The notes under the pieces were generated by a model. The model saw nothing but the letters and a program-made list of their open reading frames with translations, did no database searches and was not told where the DNA came from. Below, in pieces: positions 5,670-7,663 of a stretch of 7,663 bases of DNA. The first letter of the stretch is position 1; every line of letters starts with the position of its first letter. The DNA is taken from positions 1 to 7,663 of the forward strand of contig JAKFVZ010000412.1 of the NCBI GenBank assembly GCA_021732965.1. The letters are read 5' to 3'. The position numbers and the translations under genes are program-made. Source of the stretch: Reyranella sp. (lineage in GTDB: Bacteria > Pseudomonadota > Alphaproteobacteria > Reyranellales > Reyranellaceae).

Positions 5670-6266
5670 ATGCCCGACCAGACTCATCACCACCAAGCCA
5701 CCGCCCCCGTGGAGAAGCGCGTCGACGCGATCCAGGAAGCCTTCCACGAGCGCGGCATGGAGCCCGAGAACTTCATCCGTGAGTTCAAGCATCTAGCCGA
5801 GGAGGAATGGGTGCCGGAGAACGGCGCCCGCGTCGTCGCCAAGGCCTGGACCGATCCCGCCTTCCGCGAGCGCCTGTTTGCCAACGGCCGGGAGGCCGTC
5901 ACCGAACTCGGCCTGTCGATGCCGCCGCATCACCGGCACCTGGTCGTGCTGGAGAACACGCCCAAGGTCCACAACGTGATCTGCTGCACGCTCTGCTCGT
6001 GCACGGCCTTCTCGATCATCGGCCTGCCGCCGGACTGGTACAAGGACCTGGAGTACCGTGCCCGCGTCGTGCGCCAGTCGCGCACCGTGCTCAAGGAGAT
6101 GGGCCTGGAGTTGCCGGCCGACATGGAGATCCGCGTCTGGGATACCACGGCCGACACGCGCTACATGGTGCTGCCGGTGCGACCGGCCGGCACCGAGGGC
6201 TGGTCCGAGGAGAAGCTCGCTGGCCTCGTCACCAAGGACGCCATGATCGGCGTTTCGCGTCTCTAG
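5670..6266 (+). CDS. Nitrile hydratase alpha subunit, cobalt type (or thiocyanate hydrolase gamma-like)
   Basis: This 198-residue protein is the metal-bearing subunit. Nitrile hydratases turn nitriles into amides in the cytosol as alpha-beta heterodimers. The claw motif is C106-T-L-C109-S-C111; in the family two of these cysteines are oxidised to sulfinate and sulfenate. Thr at position 107 marks the non-corrin cobalt type, where iron enzymes have Ser. Oddities are an extra Cys105 just before the claw, and TAFSIIG in place of the PWPVLG that usually follows it. GLPPDWYK at 118-125 and the RPAGTEGWSEEKLAGLVTKD block (171-190) are typical. There is a His triplet at residues 6-8. GGGAG lies 8 bases before the ATG. 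The beta subunit gene follows after 15 bases. Thiocyanate hydrolase gamma is homologous, so the real substrate is open. Confidence 0.92.
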   Translation: MPDQTHHHQATAPVEKRVDAIQEAFHERGMEPENFIREFKHLAEEEWVPENGARVVAKAWTDPAFRERLFANGREAVTELGLSMPPHHRHLVVLENTPKVHNVICCTLCSCTAFSIIGLPPDWYKDLEYRARVVRQSRTVLKEMGLELPADMEIRVWDTTADTRYMVLPVRPAGTEGWSEEKLAGLVTKDAMIGVSRL

Positions 6267-6281
6267 GGAACGGGGTCGACC

Positions 6282-6899
6282 ATGGACGGCATGCACGATC
6301 TCGGCGGCAAGCACGGCTTCGGCCGCGTTCGCTACTCCCTTCGCGCCCAGACCTTCCACGAGCCGTGGGAGAAGCGGGTCAACGCGCTTTACTCGCTCGC
6401 GGTGAAGCTCGGGATCTTCAACATGGACGAGTACCGCCACGCCATCGAACGCATGGAGCCGCGGCATTATCTATCGGCCAGCTACTACGAGCGCTCTCTG
6501 ACCAGCCTCGCGACCTTGTGCGTCGAGAAGGGCATCCTCACCCAGGAGGAGCTGGAACGTCGCGCCGGAGGCGCCTTCCCGCTCTCCTCGCCCAGTGCCC
6601 CCGGCCGCGGCAACGTCGCCACGCGCCAGCCGCTCCAGGTCGGTGACAAGGTCACGGTGAAGACGGATTACGTTCCCGGCCATGTCCGCATGCCGGGCTA
6701 CATCCGCGGCAAGAGCGGCGTGGTGGTCGGCGTGTCGCCGCCCTACCCGTTCCCCGACGCCCACGGCCACGGCGTCGAGGCCGAGGACGAGCCGACCTAC
6801 GACGTCCGCTTCGATTCACGCGACCTGTGGTCGGACTCCGCAGACGCGGCCTTCGTCCATGTCGGCGTCTTCGAGAGCTATCTCGAACGCGCGAAGTAG
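6282..6899 (+). CDS. Nitrile hydratase beta subunit
   Basis: This 205-residue protein opens with MDGMHDLGGKHGFG, the hallmark of nitrile hydratase beta. The N-terminal half wraps around the alpha subunit and includes YYERSLTSLATLCVEKGILT at 68-87. A short Ser/Pro/Gly linker at about 101-112 leads to the SH3-like C-terminal barrel. The barrel carries GDKVTVKT (121-128), GHVRMPGYIRGKSGVVVG (133-150), YDVRFDSRDLW (173-183) and a closing FESYLERA. Beta arginines in this family support the oxidised cysteine claw of alpha. At 205 residues it is on the short side for the family, but both halves are present in one chain; in thiocyanate hydrolase they are separate subunits. It follows the alpha gene by 15 bases with a modest GGGG upstream. 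The next gene converges on it 23 bases later, so the operon has only two genes. Confidence 0.93.
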   Translation: MDGMHDLGGKHGFGRVRYSLRAQTFHEPWEKRVNALYSLAVKLGIFNMDEYRHAIERMEPRHYLSASYYERSLTSLATLCVEKGILTQEELERRAGGAFPLSSPSAPGRGNVATRQPLQVGDKVTVKTDYVPGHVRMPGYIRGKSGVVVGVSPPYPFPDAHGHGVEAEDEPTYDVRFDSRDLWSDSADAAFVHVGVFESYLERAK

Positions 6900-6922
6900 C
6901 TGTCGAATGTCGTTCTGAACGG

Positions 6923-7663
6923 TCACGCACCCGCTGCGTAGCGCGGCAGGTGCAGGCGGAGCAGGTCGAGGATTTCGTCGCGTAGCGGGTCGCGTGCATT
7001 GCGCAGCCAGGCCACCGCCATCGGCAGCAGGTCGAGGCCGAGTGCTTCGCGTGACAGGAGCGGCACGAAGCGGACACCCGAGACACCCAGGCGCGCAGCC
7101 GACCTCGGTACGATCGCTAGGCCCAGACCGGCGGCGACGAGGTGCACGATCGTCTGCTTCTCCTCAGCGCTCTGTGCCAGCCTGGGTCGAAGACCGGCGC
7201 GCTCGAAGAGCTTGATCGTGAGATCGTGGCTGTGCGGGCGCGAACTGCGGTCGGGCACGATCATCGGCTCATCCGCCAGCGCCTCGATGGAAAGACGGCG
7301 CCGGCTCGCCAACTGGTGCCGCGAGGGCACGGCGACGACCGGCGTCTCATGAAAGAGCATCATCGCCTCGATGCGCTCGTCGAGCCGCTCGGGCGGCCGG
7401 ATGAAGGCGATGTCGAGCCGGCCGGACAGAAGCTTCGGCACCAGCCGGACGGTCTTGTCCTCGACCAGCTGAACAGTGGCCGCCGCGCGAAGCTCGCGGA
7501 AATCGTGCAGCAGCACCGGCACGAGGCCGGCTGCGGCGGTATCGATCGCGCCGACGCGAATGAGGCTGCGCGACCGCCGGCGGCCGCGCTCGCGCACTTC
7601 GGCGGCGAGCGCATCGGCCCGCGCCAGCAGTCCACGGGCATCGTCGACGAAGGCCGCGCCATC
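6923..7663 (-). CDS. LysR-family transcriptional regulator, C-terminal part (cut by window edge)
   Basis: The visible 246 residues hold the end of the linker helix (DDARGLLARADALAAEVRERG) and a full LysR substrate-binding domain. The domain starts at LIRVGAIDTAAAGLVP and includes LLSGRLDIAFIRPPE, a second lobe with EALADEPMIVPDRSS, and the hinge return VAAGLGLAIVPRSAA. The N-terminal helix-turn-helix lies beyond the right edge. The first possible in-window starts, such as GTG at 7595-7597, fall inside the linker helix and are not the true start. LysR proteins are tetrameric regulators that respond to a small molecule. The gene converges on the nitrile hydratase operon. It may control that operon, but LysR genes more often lie divergent from their target, so a target to the right of the window is equally likely. 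No terminator was seen in the 23-base gap. Confidence 0.93.
   Translation of the reverse strand, partial: DGAAFVDDARGLLARADALAAEVRERGRRRSRSLIRVGAIDTAAAGLVPVLLHDFRELRAAATVQLVEDKTVRLVPKLLSGRLDIAFIRPPERLDERIEAMMLFHETPVVAVPSRHQLASRRRLSIEALADEPMIVPDRSSRPHSHDLTIKLFERAGLRPRLAQSAEEKQTIVHLVAAGLGLAIVPRSAARLGVSGVRFVPLLSREALGLDLLPMAVAWLRNARDPLRDEILDLLRLHLPRYAAGA

Noticed and set aside
4247..5782. Long plus-strand open frame (511 codons) opposite eno
   Set aside because: It is the antisense shadow of enolase, with the same Ala/Val/Asp/His/Arg-rich signature and no recognisable domain. It also overlaps the start of the nitrile hydratase gene in another frame.
5807..6646. Plus-strand 279-codon frame overlapping both nitrile hydratase genes
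   Set aside because: It is a frame-shifted shadow of the alpha and beta subunit genes and gives an Arg/Pro/Gly-rich sequence with no domain.

Overview
The window looks like chromosomal DNA from a GC-rich alphaproteobacterium. The main reason is the core set of eno, a DivIC/FtsB-like septum gene and pdhA-pdhB. These lie side by side in many alphaproteobacteria, and PdhB here opens with a lipoyl-domain sequence, as is typical of that class. The genus cannot be fixed from the sequence. All genes look intact except the two cut by the window edges. No RNA genes, insertion sequences or CRISPR arrays were seen, and no gene-free stretch exceeds about 200 bases.

Left part (1-1595, minus strand): an FtsB/DivIC-like membrane protein, then pdhA (pyruvate dehydrogenase E1 alpha), then the first 15 codons of pdhB, whose ATG lies inside the end of pdhA. 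The 200-base gap before pdhA holds a probable extended -10 promoter and two inverted repeats.

Middle (1695-4152): a glutathione S-transferase-like gene on the plus strand converges on a minus-strand pair. The pair is a MarR-type regulator fused to a GNAT acetyltransferase, followed through a GTGA overlap by an EamA/DMT exporter. The GST and exporter stop codons share one TTAA. An 18-bp perfect palindrome sits between the MarR-GNAT start and the eno terminator and is the likely autoregulatory operator. This block reads as a small detoxification and efflux cassette lying between eno and ftsB-pdhAB.

Right part (4223-7663): eno on the minus strand with its own intrinsic terminator. Divergent from it, a two-gene cobalt-type nitrile hydratase (or thiocyanate-hydrolase-like) operon runs on the plus strand; the predicted -35 boxes of the two promoters abut. 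The operon converges on a LysR-family regulator gene that leaves the window on the right. No nitrile hydratase activator or amidase gene is present in the window.

Most of the window is recognisable biology. The parts most worth a second look are the unusual metal-site surroundings of the nitrile hydratase alpha subunit and the self-contained MarR-GNAT/EamA module with its palindrome.
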